A DNA stretch of 64,000 nt from Parasalinivibrio latis (GTDB taxonomy: Bacteria; Pseudomonadota; Gammaproteobacteria; Enterobacterales; Vibrionaceae), in assembly GCF_036825535.1 (NCBI RefSeq), contig NZ_CP098812.1, positions 2,604,001 to 2,668,000 on the forward strand. Reading direction: 5' to 3'. Shown piece by piece: positions 47,386 to 55,776 of the stretch. The stretch's first letter is position 1, and every line of letters starts with the position of its first letter. The translations under genes were made by a program, and so were the position numbers. Below the pieces are notes generated by a model that ran no database searches, was not told the origin of the DNA, and saw nothing but the letters and a program-made list of their open reading frames with translations.

Positions 47386-48510
47386 TTAAAACGCTTCATT
47401 GATATGGAAATAGAAACCGCTGCTGTCTTTACCTACCCCAAAATCAAAACGGACATTGATACGGGGTTTAAATGCAAAACGGTAGCCAAGGCCTGCCGTA
47501 GGCAACCATGTTTCTCCAAACAGTCGCCCTGCATCCGGTGCAATGTTACCTGCCCCTACCCAGGCAACCATGCCATGGCGCGCATTAAACTGGTGTCTCC
47601 ACTCCACCTGGGCAGAAAGTTGGTACCGGTCTCGGTACTGGCCAACATAGTAACCACGCATACGCTTGTCGCTGCCAAGCTCGGAATAGGCATACCAGGG
47701 AATATCCCCGGTTACACCCTGCCCATACACATCCCAGGCAATAATGCTTTGTGGAGAAACCCTTAAATACTCACGGTAATTCAGGGTAACTCTGTCATAG
47801 TCAAAGTCAGAGCCAACAGCGTCCCGGTAAGTCACCCATTCAAGGCTTAGCAACCGCCCTTTTTCAGGATTGGGCTCAAAATCCCTGCTGTCATACTCAA
47901 GAGCCAACACCGCACCACTGCTGGTTGAATCATTAAGCTGACGGCCAGACAAAAGCGGTCCGTCTGACTCCTGTTCTGTTACCTGCTGGAAGTCCCAGCC
48001 AAGGGTAAAATAGGTTTCTGGCAAAAATTGGTAGGAGATTTTCGGTGACAATTTAAGTATCTGTGCTTCCTGTTTGGTTTTGTTACCACTCTGCTCTGCG
48101 GCTTTGCGGCCAACACCCCAGTAATAACCGGGGGCATGGCTAATCCAGCCATCTGCCAACAAGCGAAGCGTATCCCCTTTCAGGTAGGTACGGTTTTCCA
48201 CTCCCAAGCCGTAAGAGCCAGACGTAGAAACATAAGACTTCACTGACAATGTGGAATAAGGGGTCGTGTCCACCCAGTCGCTGGGCGCATACAGGCCTAC
48301 AGCAGCAACGCCAAACCCAAAACCCTGCTCTGGGTTCACAAACGGGCCCGGTAATACGCCCCAGTCGATACCGTCTTCAACATCAATGGTTTCGCTTGAA
48401 CCCAGCTCCGTCAGCAGGTTATCCAGCCAGTCCTGTTCCTCTCCTTCAGCCGCAGCCACACTGAGAGGAAGGCACAACCCCATTACAGCGAGAGATAATT
48501 TCGGATTCAT
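47386..48510 (-). CDS. Omp85/BamA-type barrel protein without POTRA domains
   Basis: A 374-residue outer-membrane protein. A signal peptide (to about AAA, residue 21) is followed by a short acidic stretch and a barrel of the Omp85 superfamily. Typical strands include GFGFGVAAVGLYAP, LEYDSRDFEPNPEKGRLLSLEW, SDKRMRGYYVGQYRDRYQLSAQVEWRHQF (RGY motif near VRGF) and GLGYRFAFKPRINVRFDFGVGKD, ending in Phe. No POTRA repeats fit before the barrel, so it is unlikely to fold other proteins as BamA does. It may export a lipid or a protein (inference). Confidence 0.82.
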   Translation of the reverse strand: MNPKLSLAVMGLCLPLSVAAAEGEEQDWLDNLLTELGSSETIDVEDGIDWGVLPGPFVNPEQGFGFGVAAVGLYAPSDWVDTTPYSTLSVKSYVSTSGSYGLGVENRTYLKGDTLRLLADGWISHAPGYYWGVGRKAAEQSGNKTKQEAQILKLSPKISYQFLPETYFTLGWDFQQVTEQESDGPLLSGRQLNDSTSSGAVLALEYDSRDFEPNPEKGRLLSLEWVTYRDAVGSDFDYDRVTLNYREYLRVSPQSIIAWDVYGQGVTGDIPWYAYSELGSDKRMRGYYVGQYRDRYQLSAQVEWRHQFNARHGMVAWVGAGNIAPDAGRLFGETWLPTAGLGYRFAFKPRINVRFDFGVGKDSSGFYFHINEAF

Positions 48511-48519
48511 GGTTGCCTC

Positions 48520-49401
48520 TTAGTAGCGCATGTCAATTGAAAGAAAGATACTTTTTCGGTCACCAAGGCCTGCTTCTCCCAGCAGGTAAAAATTGGGATT
48601 AACCTGATATTGCATACCAACAATCGGGTTCCACTTGGTAGTAAGACGTTGTTCAACATCGAAGCGACCATTTTCAACGAGGCCTGCTATCTCTTTAGGT
48701 AAACCGAGATCAGACAGTTTTCCAGACAGTGACTGTTCAACATCCTGATACATAGCCCCAGCCCACAGGCGCAAGGGAACCCCCGTAGAATGGAAGTCGT
48801 ACCCAAAGCGAGGGGACACCACAATAGCGTCAATTGAACCGTCAATGATCGTAAGATTGGTTTTAGTAAAACTGGCATCAACCAGTCCAAACCAGTTGCC
48901 ATAACCTCCTGCTAGAACTAGGCCACCACCATACAAGTCTCCATCGAGATCCAGTTTGAAACTATCAATCCGGTGATTAATTATTTTTTCTTTTCCAAAA
49001 ATTTTGGTTTTAACCGAAACATCAACTGAAGTTTCTGAATAGCCTTTCATTTTTCCGACTAGGGCATAAACATTCAAAAAAGGAAATAACCAAACGTCAC
49101 CTCGAAGAGATAGGACGTCGCTGGTTTGTTTACCAGGTTTTGCCTTCATATCAATGCTTTCAATTTTCAGGAGATTACCGACCCCTAATTTTGAGTAATC
49201 CAGTCCAGATAACCCGATTGAATCAACCGCAATACCCTGCTCCAAACTCATATAGCTAAGATTAAAACCAAAAGGCTTAGGCAAGACATATCCCAACGCT
49301 TCCGCTTCTTCTTTCCAGATTGGAAGTGAAAATGATTGCGCCCATCCTGTGGATGCAGTGAATAGCAGACAAAGAGACAGCAGGCGTAAAAACGAACTCA
49401 T
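48520..49401 (-). CDS. Outer-membrane beta-barrel protein of unknown function
   Basis: A 293-residue protein with a signal peptide (MSSFLRLLSLCLLFTASTGW, cleavage near WAQ). The mature barrel has many alternating strands and ends IFLSIDMRY, a C-terminal aromatic. Conserved-looking pieces are LPKPFGFNLSYMSLEQG, RGDVWLFPFLNVYALVGKMKG and YGGGLVLAGGYGNWFGLVDASFTKTNL. I do not recognise a named family. ATG 49401 is chosen because the signal peptide begins there; the in-frame ATG 49443 lacks support. First gene of a three-gene cell-envelope unit opposite a TetR-type regulator. Confidence 0.7.
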   Translation of the reverse strand: MSSFLRLLSLCLLFTASTGWAQSFSLPIWKEEAEALGYVLPKPFGFNLSYMSLEQGIAVDSIGLSGLDYSKLGVGNLLKIESIDMKAKPGKQTSDVLSLRGDVWLFPFLNVYALVGKMKGYSETSVDVSVKTKIFGKEKIINHRIDSFKLDLDGDLYGGGLVLAGGYGNWFGLVDASFTKTNLTIIDGSIDAIVVSPRFGYDFHSTGVPLRLWAGAMYQDVEQSLSGKLSDLGLPKEIAGLVENGRFDVEQRLTTKWNPIVGMQYQVNPNFYLLGEAGLGDRKSIFLSIDMRY

Positions 49402-49635
49402 TAAACAGCTTCCAAGTACCACAAGCCAATAAACGAAAAGCAATAAGCCGAAGAAATATCATTCACAAAACTATTCATATGCAGAATTAATGTTTTATTT
49501 ATTCCATTTTTCAACATATAAGTCCAAAACTGCACCTATCATACTCACCGGAAGCAAAAAGTAAACTTTCGAGTGTACTTTTTCACATTGGACTGATAGA
49601 TTCCCATCCAATCCGAATAACGAAGCAATACGTCC

Positions 49636-50265
49636 ATGAAAATCAGCGAGAAAAAACACTTGGCTATTGTCGAAGCTGCAAAACAGGAATTTATCGAATA
49701 CGGCTTTTCATCTGCAAACATGGACAGATTGTGCACCGCAGCCGGTGTCTCAAAACGCACGTTGTACCGGCATTTCCAGAGTAAGGAAGTACTGTTTACT
49801 GCTGTCTTGCAGGCAATCTATAAAGAAAATGTTCAGTCGGTCAGCTATGTGTTCCATCCTGAACAAACCCTGTTGGTTCAACTTTGTTCGATCATTGAAG
49901 ATGAGATCCACACGCTCCACTACCGTTACGGCATACCGCTCAGCCGCATGATCCTGAAGGAATTTCTCGCGAACCCGGAACTGGCCAAGCATTACCTGGA
50001 TGCCATCTATGACAATGACAACATTCTGCAAAACTGGATAACTGAAGCGATCCAACACGGCAGGATAGCCAACAGTACCAATACTGAATTAGCATCCAGC
50101 CTGCTCAGTAACCTTTTCCACGGTCAGTTTTTCTGGCCACAAATAGTGGCGCATCGACCTTTGCCAGAAGCTGCAGAGCAACAAAAGAAGATCTACACCA
50201 TTGCTGAAATGTTTATTCGAATGTTTGCAAAAGACCCAGAGAAAGAGTTGCTTACTACCAGGTAG
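49636..50265 (+). CDS. TetR/AcrR-family regulator
   Basis: A 209-residue repressor-type protein. The N-terminal HTH (about 8-55, AIVEAAKQEFIEYGFSSANMDRLCTAAGVSKRTLYRHFQSKEVLF) is textbook TetR. The all-helical C-terminal domain (YRYGIPLSRMILKEFLANPELAKHY) would bind the ligand and dimerise. It is divergent from the outer-membrane gene cluster, so those genes are its likely targets. The ligand is unknown. Confidence 0.88.
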   Translation: MKISEKKHLAIVEAAKQEFIEYGFSSANMDRLCTAAGVSKRTLYRHFQSKEVLFTAVLQAIYKENVQSVSYVFHPEQTLLVQLCSIIEDEIHTLHYRYGIPLSRMILKEFLANPELAKHYLDAIYDNDNILQNWITEAIQHGRIANSTNTELASSLLSNLFHGQFFWPQIVAHRPLPEAAEQQKKIYTIAEMFIRMFAKDPEKELLTTR

Positions 50266-50296
50266 CGCAAGAAATCATCAATCAGACCAAGGCAGC

Positions 50297-50325
50297 TTGC
50301 TTTTAGCACCCCATTCCCACATAAT
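50297..50325 (+). promoter_or_regulatory. Probable sigma-70 promoter of ffs
   Basis: TTGCTT and CATAAT, 17 bp apart, are followed by a GC-rich discriminator (GCGCTCC). This would start a precursor about 34 bases before mature 4.5S RNA, similar to the E. coli arrangement. Confidence 0.6.
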
Positions 50326-50365
50326 GCGCTCCGTCAGCTAAGGAATGCTTGGTTGATTCGTCAAT

Positions 50366-50479
50366 GGAGGCTCCGTTGGTCCTCCCGCAACGCTATCTTG
50401 TGTACTTGGTCAGGCCCGGAAGGGAGCAGCCAGCGCTTGGGACGTGTGTGCCGGGATGTGGCTGGCGGAGCCTCCACCC
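50366..50479 (+). ncRNA. ffs: 4.5S RNA of the signal recognition particle
   Basis: The 114-nt RNA gene matches E. coli 4.5S RNA in its outer stem (GGAGGCTCC with GGAGCCTCC), the TGGT..TCCCGCAACGCTA segment, and the conserved Ffh-binding core GTCAGGCCCGGAAGGGAGCAG with GTGTGTGCCGGGATGTGGCTGGC. With Ffh it targets inner-membrane proteins to FtsY and the translocon. A transposon-like element begins 13 bp past its 3' end. The gene itself is intact. Confidence 0.96.
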
Positions 50480-50487
50480 GTTTTAGC

Positions 50488-50507
50488 CTCTGTGTTTCTG
50501 ACACCAT
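50488..50507 (+). repeat. Left target duplication and terminal inverted repeat
   Basis: CTCTG (50488-50492) is followed by TGTTTCTGACACCAT (50493-50507) and then AAGTTATATCTATAG. The CACCATAAGTTATAT part resembles the TnsB-binding repeats I recall from type I-F3 CRISPR-associated Tn7-like elements. Confidence 0.85.
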
Positions 50508-50549
50508 AAGTTATATCTATAGCTGTTAGAACTGTACTAGATAACATTG

Positions 50550-50585
50550 AAAGCCAGAGTTAGGTAAGTGCCTAGGTCTGGCTTT
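50550..50585 (+). other. Hairpin just inside the left end
   Basis: AAAGCCAGA pairs with TCTGGCTTT, with TAGG / CCTA stacked inside, followed by GTTGTT. It may be a terminator shielding the island from ffs transcription, or a recombinase site. Two copies of ACTGTACTA (50531 and 50607) flank it. Confidence 0.6.
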
Positions 50586-50649
50586 GTTGTTAGATTTATA
50601 GTGATCACTGTACTAAACCTACTAAAACAGATTTACTCAAAGTAGGTTC

Positions 50650-52113
50650 ATGGCTGAGATCGTTAAAGTCACCGCTCAAGTTAAAACTGATCACTCTGGT
50701 TCATTGCTGGAAGTACCAGTACTGTTAACCAATCAAGGTGTGTTCGAGCCACTACTTGAATACATCATCAGTAAGTCGCATCAAAACAGTCTGCCATGGA
50801 TGAATCGAGCAGTGTTTTCATGTCAGTTGCTTCTGGAGTACATGGAAGCAAACAGGGGGCTATTCTCAGAACCCAGTAAGTTGTTCCTCTCGTTCGTCCA
50901 AAAGTTATCAACGGGCACGATTGGTCAGAACGGTTTAGACCCCTCACAACTCTATTGGCTGCCTCGTTCCGTTTCCAATGTAAATCAACTTCTCTCCTCA
51001 CTAAATGGATTAACGGATTGGTTGTCTCTCCAATCTCAAACGCAAAGCCTCAACCCCTTTGAGGAAGCTTCGAGTCACCAAGAACGCTTGAACTACGCCG
51101 CATGGTTTAAACGGAATCAATACAACTTTCTTGGCCACATAAAAAACAATGCATTACCAGAGATGCTTAAAAAAGTCCGAAAAGTTCGTGGAAAAAAAGA
51201 CGTATTGAAAGTTGATGGTGATGCCATTTCGTTTCCCGAGACCCTGTTTAATTCCTTTTTTATTGACGGGGTCGGCTCAGCAAGAGATGTCCGGGTTGCA
51301 GTAAGAGACCAATTGATTTTGCTTTTAATGCATGGAACAGGGGTGAGGGAAAGCGACGCTTTGCACTTGTGGGTCGATGATGTCTTTCACGATCCAAAAA
51401 ACGAAAATAGTGTTATCGTCCGTTTGTATCACCCTGAAGATGGCAAAGCACCGCACAACTGGCGAGGGCGAAAGAAGCAAACCACAAGAGCAGCATATTT
51501 AGCCGAGAAGTATCATCTTAGGTCTCGGAACAAACTCACCGGAACAGCGCGGGTTGGCTGGAAGACACGCGTTGTTGATGATTCTGACAAGTTTATTCAC
51601 TTACATTGGTTTCCGACCTATTACGGAGAGTTATTCTCTAAACTTTGGCAACAATACCTGCTGTATTTGCTTCCTTTAGAGCGGTCCCATCCATACGCGT
51701 TTGTGAGTTTTGCTCATGGATGCGTAGGACAAGCCTTCACCTTGAATGCCTTCAATCAAAGTTACAAAGCAGCAATGGCCAGAATCGGTCAAACGGTCTC
51801 AAAACCTTCCGGGCGCACACCTCATGGCCACAGACATGCTTATGGTCGTCGCTTATCTAATGCCAACGTCGATCCTTTGATTATCAAAAAGGCACTTCAC
51901 CATTCGTCATTAGCGTCGCAGTCCGTTTATACCCAACCGGGCATCCGTGATGTAACCCAAGCTTGTGACGAAGCAGCCTCTCGTCTGGATTCACAAATCC
52001 ATGCTGATTTTCGCCAAGACGTAGAGTTGAGTTGGAAAGAAATCATGAAAACGGGGTTTGAAGATATTGACCCTGATGGTTTCTTCTCAGGAAAGTACCC
52101 CAAGTTTCGCTAG
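50650..52113 (+). CDS. gmtY: Tyrosine recombinase, GmtY-like (first gene of the trio)
   Basis: A 487-residue site-specific recombinase. The tyrosine-recombinase catalytic set is visible: Arg233 (GTGVRESDALHL), His392-x-x-Arg395 (TPHGHRHAYGRR), His418 (HHSS) and the nucleophile Tyr427 (SQSVYTQP), nine residues after His418, as in the family. The N-terminal 200 residues would be the arm- and core-binding part. It is followed after 7 bp by the second recombinase. The trio of two tyrosine recombinases plus a small protein matches, from memory, the gamma-mobile-trio (GmtY-GmtZ-GmtX) and recalls TnpA-TnpB-TnpC of Tn554. Role: moving the island, or resolving it. Confidence 0.72.
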   Translation: MAEIVKVTAQVKTDHSGSLLEVPVLLTNQGVFEPLLEYIISKSHQNSLPWMNRAVFSCQLLLEYMEANRGLFSEPSKLFLSFVQKLSTGTIGQNGLDPSQLYWLPRSVSNVNQLLSSLNGLTDWLSLQSQTQSLNPFEEASSHQERLNYAAWFKRNQYNFLGHIKNNALPEMLKKVRKVRGKKDVLKVDGDAISFPETLFNSFFIDGVGSARDVRVAVRDQLILLLMHGTGVRESDALHLWVDDVFHDPKNENSVIVRLYHPEDGKAPHNWRGRKKQTTRAAYLAEKYHLRSRNKLTGTARVGWKTRVVDDSDKFIHLHWFPTYYGELFSKLWQQYLLYLLPLERSHPYAFVSFAHGCVGQAFTLNAFNQSYKAAMARIGQTVSKPSGRTPHGHRHAYGRRLSNANVDPLIIKKALHHSSLASQSVYTQPGIRDVTQACDEAASRLDSQIHADFRQDVELSWKEIMKTGFEDIDPDGFFSGKYPKFR

Positions 52114-52120
52114 GTAATTT

Positions 52121-54712
52121 ATGAAATCAACTGATTATGAATTTCAATGGTTTACCGATAAGAACGGGTCAGGTTGGGAAACTTGGCGCGAGCTGGCTTC
52201 AACATGGCTCCACGGAAAGAAGTATGGTATCGACCACAAGCGGAATGCCATTGCACGTTTTTTGGATGAATATCTGGTCTCCCAATTTATTACTGACCCC
52301 GTTGAGCTCTTTGATTTGGGGCCGCAGGACTACGCTAAATTCCTGCATAAGTTCGAACTCTCTGAAGGGTATAGAGTCCGGCAAAACAATGAAGTTTGCT
52401 CGTTTATAGACTGGATCATTGAGAAGTACTATTCGCAACCAGATGACAATGGTGATCCCGTCGGGATGTTTAAAAATCCTTTTCTTCGTTCAAGCAACCC
52501 GGTCAACAAACAAGAAACTGCCTACAACACACTTCCCTTCTACTACATAAAAAAGCTCAGAAATATTTTGTGTCCAAGGCCCCGCGGGAATTTATCAGAC
52601 TGGACGTGGGCAATCGAACAGTCAGACCTTTTTATGCACAATGGGAGGCACACGAGAGACTGGTTTATCGTTTCAAAGGATCTTATTGACGAAAAAGACC
52701 CTGATTGTGTCTGGCGGAAAGTGACGCTGGATAAAGATCGACAAATCCGAGTTGATGGGAGCTTGCGACGTTTCAATGCTGGGGATTCGTATCATGTTTT
52801 GTGGTCTCCTGTTCGAGCAATGACGCTGTATATGAAGTTACAACTGCCACTACGAACCTATCAGGTGCGTATGCTCGATTCTGGAGAGGCTGATACGTGG
52901 CGGTATGACAAAGGCCAGTGGATTCCCAACAAAACCAATGAGTTTGTAGAAGGTAGCGAAAAGCGTCCGTGGCAAAAAGGGGTGATTCATCGTCTCGTTA
53001 CACCCGATATCGGTGATGTTATGACGGGGCTTTATATCAATACAAATAAGACTGCGGACAGAAATAAAGATGAAATCAGCCGTGGGTATGTGATCCCCTG
53101 GGAAAATGAAGATGTCCTCTATTGGCTTGAAAAGCTGAGGAACTGGCAGGAAAAATACAACCCAATCTCTCTGCCAACGTCCATTCATGAACTCGACTAC
53201 AAACATTTTGGTAGTACTAAGTCCGATACTCAGCGCGACGAGATTGGGAACATCTGTTTTCTCTTCCGCCACGCCTCTTCTCCTCTGAAACGGGAAAGAA
53301 AACTGCCAATCACATCAGGAGTAATCAACACGCTATGGATTGAGTTGCTTAGGCAGCTAGAAGAGAACACATTTAAGGCTCAGCAAACACTTACAGATGG
53401 AAGTAAGGTGCGCTTTATTGATCCTATTAACCCAAGAAAATCGATGTTCCCACTACATTCCTTGCGTGTTTCACTGATTACTTGCTACACCCTCGAAGGC
53501 GATATTCCAACGCCAGTACTGTCAAAACTGTTGGTTGGTCATACTCGTTTGATCATGACGCTGCACTACACCAAAGTAACAGCAGTAATGATGGCAAGGA
53601 AAATGAAGCAAGCTGAGGAGAAAATATCTGCCAATGATGAAGAAAGCCTCCAAACTTTTCTTGCAAACAAGTCGATTCAAGAAATCGGTTTGCAAGCGTC
53701 CTATAACGATATCGAAGCATTACAAACAATCTTAAGGGTTAGGAACCCAGCAGGCTGGCAGGAGAAATCAATCGGAGTGTGTTTGGCCGGTGGAAACACA
53801 TCATCGCTGCCAGAAAATGTGTGTGTACCAGGATGCTGGAATGGTGGTGAACGACTAAAACGTGCCAATCGGAACCAGTCAGACCTATATGGACCCGTGC
53901 CACATGGGTTAGAGAATTGTGTTCGCTGCCGATGGTTCATTACGGATTTGCGTTACCTGCCCGCCTTATCTGCCCACTTTAACAATCTGAGTTATCACGC
54001 TTCTGAAGCAGCAAAACTGGCTGCGGAATTAGAACAGCAACTCTCTTTGCTACTCGATGAAGAGTACTTTTGCGAAATCAGGCAGCAAGCATTCGTGAAA
54101 CACGAAGAGGTGCATGCTTTAGAGCGCCGTCTAGAACGACAGCAGACGGATGCAGATGAGTATTGTAAGGATCTCGTTGCCTGTTTTCAGATCATCAGAA
54201 AAATCGTGGCCTTGGAAGGGAAACGAGAGCAGGGTGATAACAAGGAGAAGATCGTTGCAATCGGATCTGAAGAAGAAATTTCTCCATTCTTTGGCTTTTT
54301 GGATACGGAATCTGAATTTAGACAGCTCATCCAGCTTTGCGATGATGCTGAGGTTTTTGCTGATCTGCGTGACGATTTGCGAAAGTCATCTGCCATTGCT
54401 CACCGAAGTAACACGCTGAATGTGATGCTGATGAAATCGGGTTACATACCTTTTCTACTGCAGTTAGATGCTGAAACACAACTATTGGCAGGCAATGCGA
54501 TGGTGAACGCAATGATTAAGGCGATGGATGAAAGCGACAAAAATAGGGCGATGACGAAATTGGCAGGATACCTGGATGCAGAAGCGTATTTGCACGATGC
54601 GGGGCTGCTGGAAGCCGGAGTGAGAGGCATTGAGGCAAAAACAGGCATCAACATATTACGGTTGTCTGACTTATCGAGAAGGGATTCAGGGGGGATTGAG
54701 AATAATGGCTGA
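52121..54712 (+). CDS. gmtZ: Large tyrosine recombinase/integrase, GmtZ-like
   Basis: An 863-residue protein whose middle part holds a tyrosine-recombinase domain: HSLR (His-x-x-Arg, near 446-449) and LLVGHTRLIMTLHYTK, with the likely nucleophile Tyr483 nine residues after the His. The first Arg may lie in LPLRTYQVRMLD near 248-260. The C-terminal third is distinct, with cysteines (GVCLAGG, NVCVPGCW, NCVRCRW, about 550-605) that could bind zinc, then a long helical/coiled-coil region. It overlaps the third gene by 8 bp. Together with its neighbours it fits the gamma-mobile-trio integrase; the family name is recalled, not searched. Confidence 0.72.
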   Translation: MKSTDYEFQWFTDKNGSGWETWRELASTWLHGKKYGIDHKRNAIARFLDEYLVSQFITDPVELFDLGPQDYAKFLHKFELSEGYRVRQNNEVCSFIDWIIEKYYSQPDDNGDPVGMFKNPFLRSSNPVNKQETAYNTLPFYYIKKLRNILCPRPRGNLSDWTWAIEQSDLFMHNGRHTRDWFIVSKDLIDEKDPDCVWRKVTLDKDRQIRVDGSLRRFNAGDSYHVLWSPVRAMTLYMKLQLPLRTYQVRMLDSGEADTWRYDKGQWIPNKTNEFVEGSEKRPWQKGVIHRLVTPDIGDVMTGLYINTNKTADRNKDEISRGYVIPWENEDVLYWLEKLRNWQEKYNPISLPTSIHELDYKHFGSTKSDTQRDEIGNICFLFRHASSPLKRERKLPITSGVINTLWIELLRQLEENTFKAQQTLTDGSKVRFIDPINPRKSMFPLHSLRVSLITCYTLEGDIPTPVLSKLLVGHTRLIMTLHYTKVTAVMMARKMKQAEEKISANDEESLQTFLANKSIQEIGLQASYNDIEALQTILRVRNPAGWQEKSIGVCLAGGNTSSLPENVCVPGCWNGGERLKRANRNQSDLYGPVPHGLENCVRCRWFITDLRYLPALSAHFNNLSYHASEAAKLAAELEQQLSLLLDEEYFCEIRQQAFVKHEEVHALERRLERQQTDADEYCKDLVACFQIIRKIVALEGKREQGDNKEKIVAIGSEEEISPFFGFLDTESEFRQLIQLCDDAEVFADLRDDLRKSSAIAHRSNTLNVMLMKSGYIPFLLQLDAETQLLAGNAMVNAMIKAMDESDKNRAMTKLAGYLDAEAYLHDAGLLEAGVRGIEAKTGINILRLSDLSRRDSGGIENNG

Positions 54713-55367
54713 AATTGTTCACCCAGATATTATCTTGGAAGAGCTTTGCTCAGAGGCGACGTCAAGAACGGAAGCTGCGCTAAGAACTTTAAATGAAGTT
54801 CTTGCCGATCAGAGCAAAACAGAGCCATTAGATTTCTCAATAGCGACGGTGGGAAAGCTTTGCAAAGACAGAGGGGGACCTTCTACTCAAACCATTCGTA
54901 ATCGAACAGGAAAACACTTCCAGCAACTGATCGACGCGTGGGCAGCATATTCTGGTACAACTCGTAAGAAACCGCTCTCCGTTCGTCAAAAACAGCTTCT
55001 AAACAGCAATGACCAGCATATTCTCGATTCTATCGATGATCCTGTTGTTCGAGCTGTTGTTGGCTCTCTCATTGCCGAGCGGAATAAATATCGCGACCAA
55101 CTGAACGTACTTAAAGCCAACTCGGACATTGTTATCGATAAGACGCAACCGAGAGAGCAATTTGAAGAAGCTCGTTCCTCAGTAGTCTACCCAATGACGC
55201 CCTTGGAAGTGGAGGCGATTCGTGATGCTATCTCAGATGACAAAATGAAAGAAATGGAATGGGTTGTTATGCCAACAGGACAAGTCAAAGACAAAGATGG
55301 CCTAGAAATCTATCGTCGAGGCTATGTACATGTGCTGAACAAACTGCTCGAAAAGCAACGACCTTGA
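54705..55367 (+). CDS. gmtX: Small partner protein of the recombinase trio, GmtX-like
   Basis: A 220-residue, mainly helical, charged protein. The N-terminal half (KLCKDRGGPSTQTIRNRTGKHFQQLIDAW, about 50-85) looks like a DNA-binding HTH found in Tn554 TnpC-type proteins. The next part (ALGSL.. VVGSLIAERNKYRDQLNVLKANSDI) is a coiled coil. ATG 54705 overlaps the end of the large recombinase gene and has AGGGGGG upstream. TnpC of Tn554 affects orientation and efficiency of transposition; a similar accessory role is inferred. A stretch without intact genes follows. Confidence 0.68.
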   Translation: MAEIVHPDIILEELCSEATSRTEAALRTLNEVLADQSKTEPLDFSIATVGKLCKDRGGPSTQTIRNRTGKHFQQLIDAWAAYSGTTRKKPLSVRQKQLLNSNDQHILDSIDDPVVRAVVGSLIAERNKYRDQLNVLKANSDIVIDKTQPREQFEEARSSVVYPMTPLEVEAIRDAISDDKMKEMEWVVMPTGQVKDKDGLEIYRRGYVHVLNKLLEKQRP

Positions 55368-55385
55368 ACCCTCACTAAAACATAT

Positions 55386-55669
55386 TCATTTGTCGTCCTT
55401 TGGCAAATCCGCAATGATCTTTGCGAGTTGCTTTTTCTGGTTGGAAGACAATTTTGAAATCGTAATTGCCAAGTCAACGGATTCTTCGTCCTAGCAAAAG
55501 AAGTAGTTTAGCGGCACACCAAGCGCATTGGCTATGAGCTTTAGCGTATTTACATCGGGTGTAAGGCGTCCTTTGGCGAGATTCATTCCGAGTAATAAAG
55601 TATCATACCAGACAGCAGCATAGACGTCTTTGCGCTGCTTTCCTTAGCGAACTCCTGCCCCTTTTCCAT
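55386..55669 (-). pseudogene. Broken XRE-family regulator
   Basis: On the minus strand, frames from ATG 55669 (MEKGQEFAKE) and then, shifted by one, from about 55649 (GKQRKDVYAAVWYDTLLLGMNLAKGRLTPD and VNTLKLIANALGVPLNYFF) clearly encode a Cro/C1-type HTH regulator. A TAG at 55491-55493 breaks it, after which DEESVDLAITISKLSSNQKK continues in frame to a TGA at 55386. So it has one frameshift and one nonsense change. It lies between the recombinase trio and the defence cargo, where a repressor of the trio would be expected. Confidence 0.7.
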
Positions 55670-55776
55670 TTACGAATTTTCTTCACATATCCCGAAGAAC
55701 ACAAACTTTCCATTACTTAAACTAATCTTTTAACCCTGACCCATTTGGCATGAGAATTTTGGCTATTGTTGCCTGA

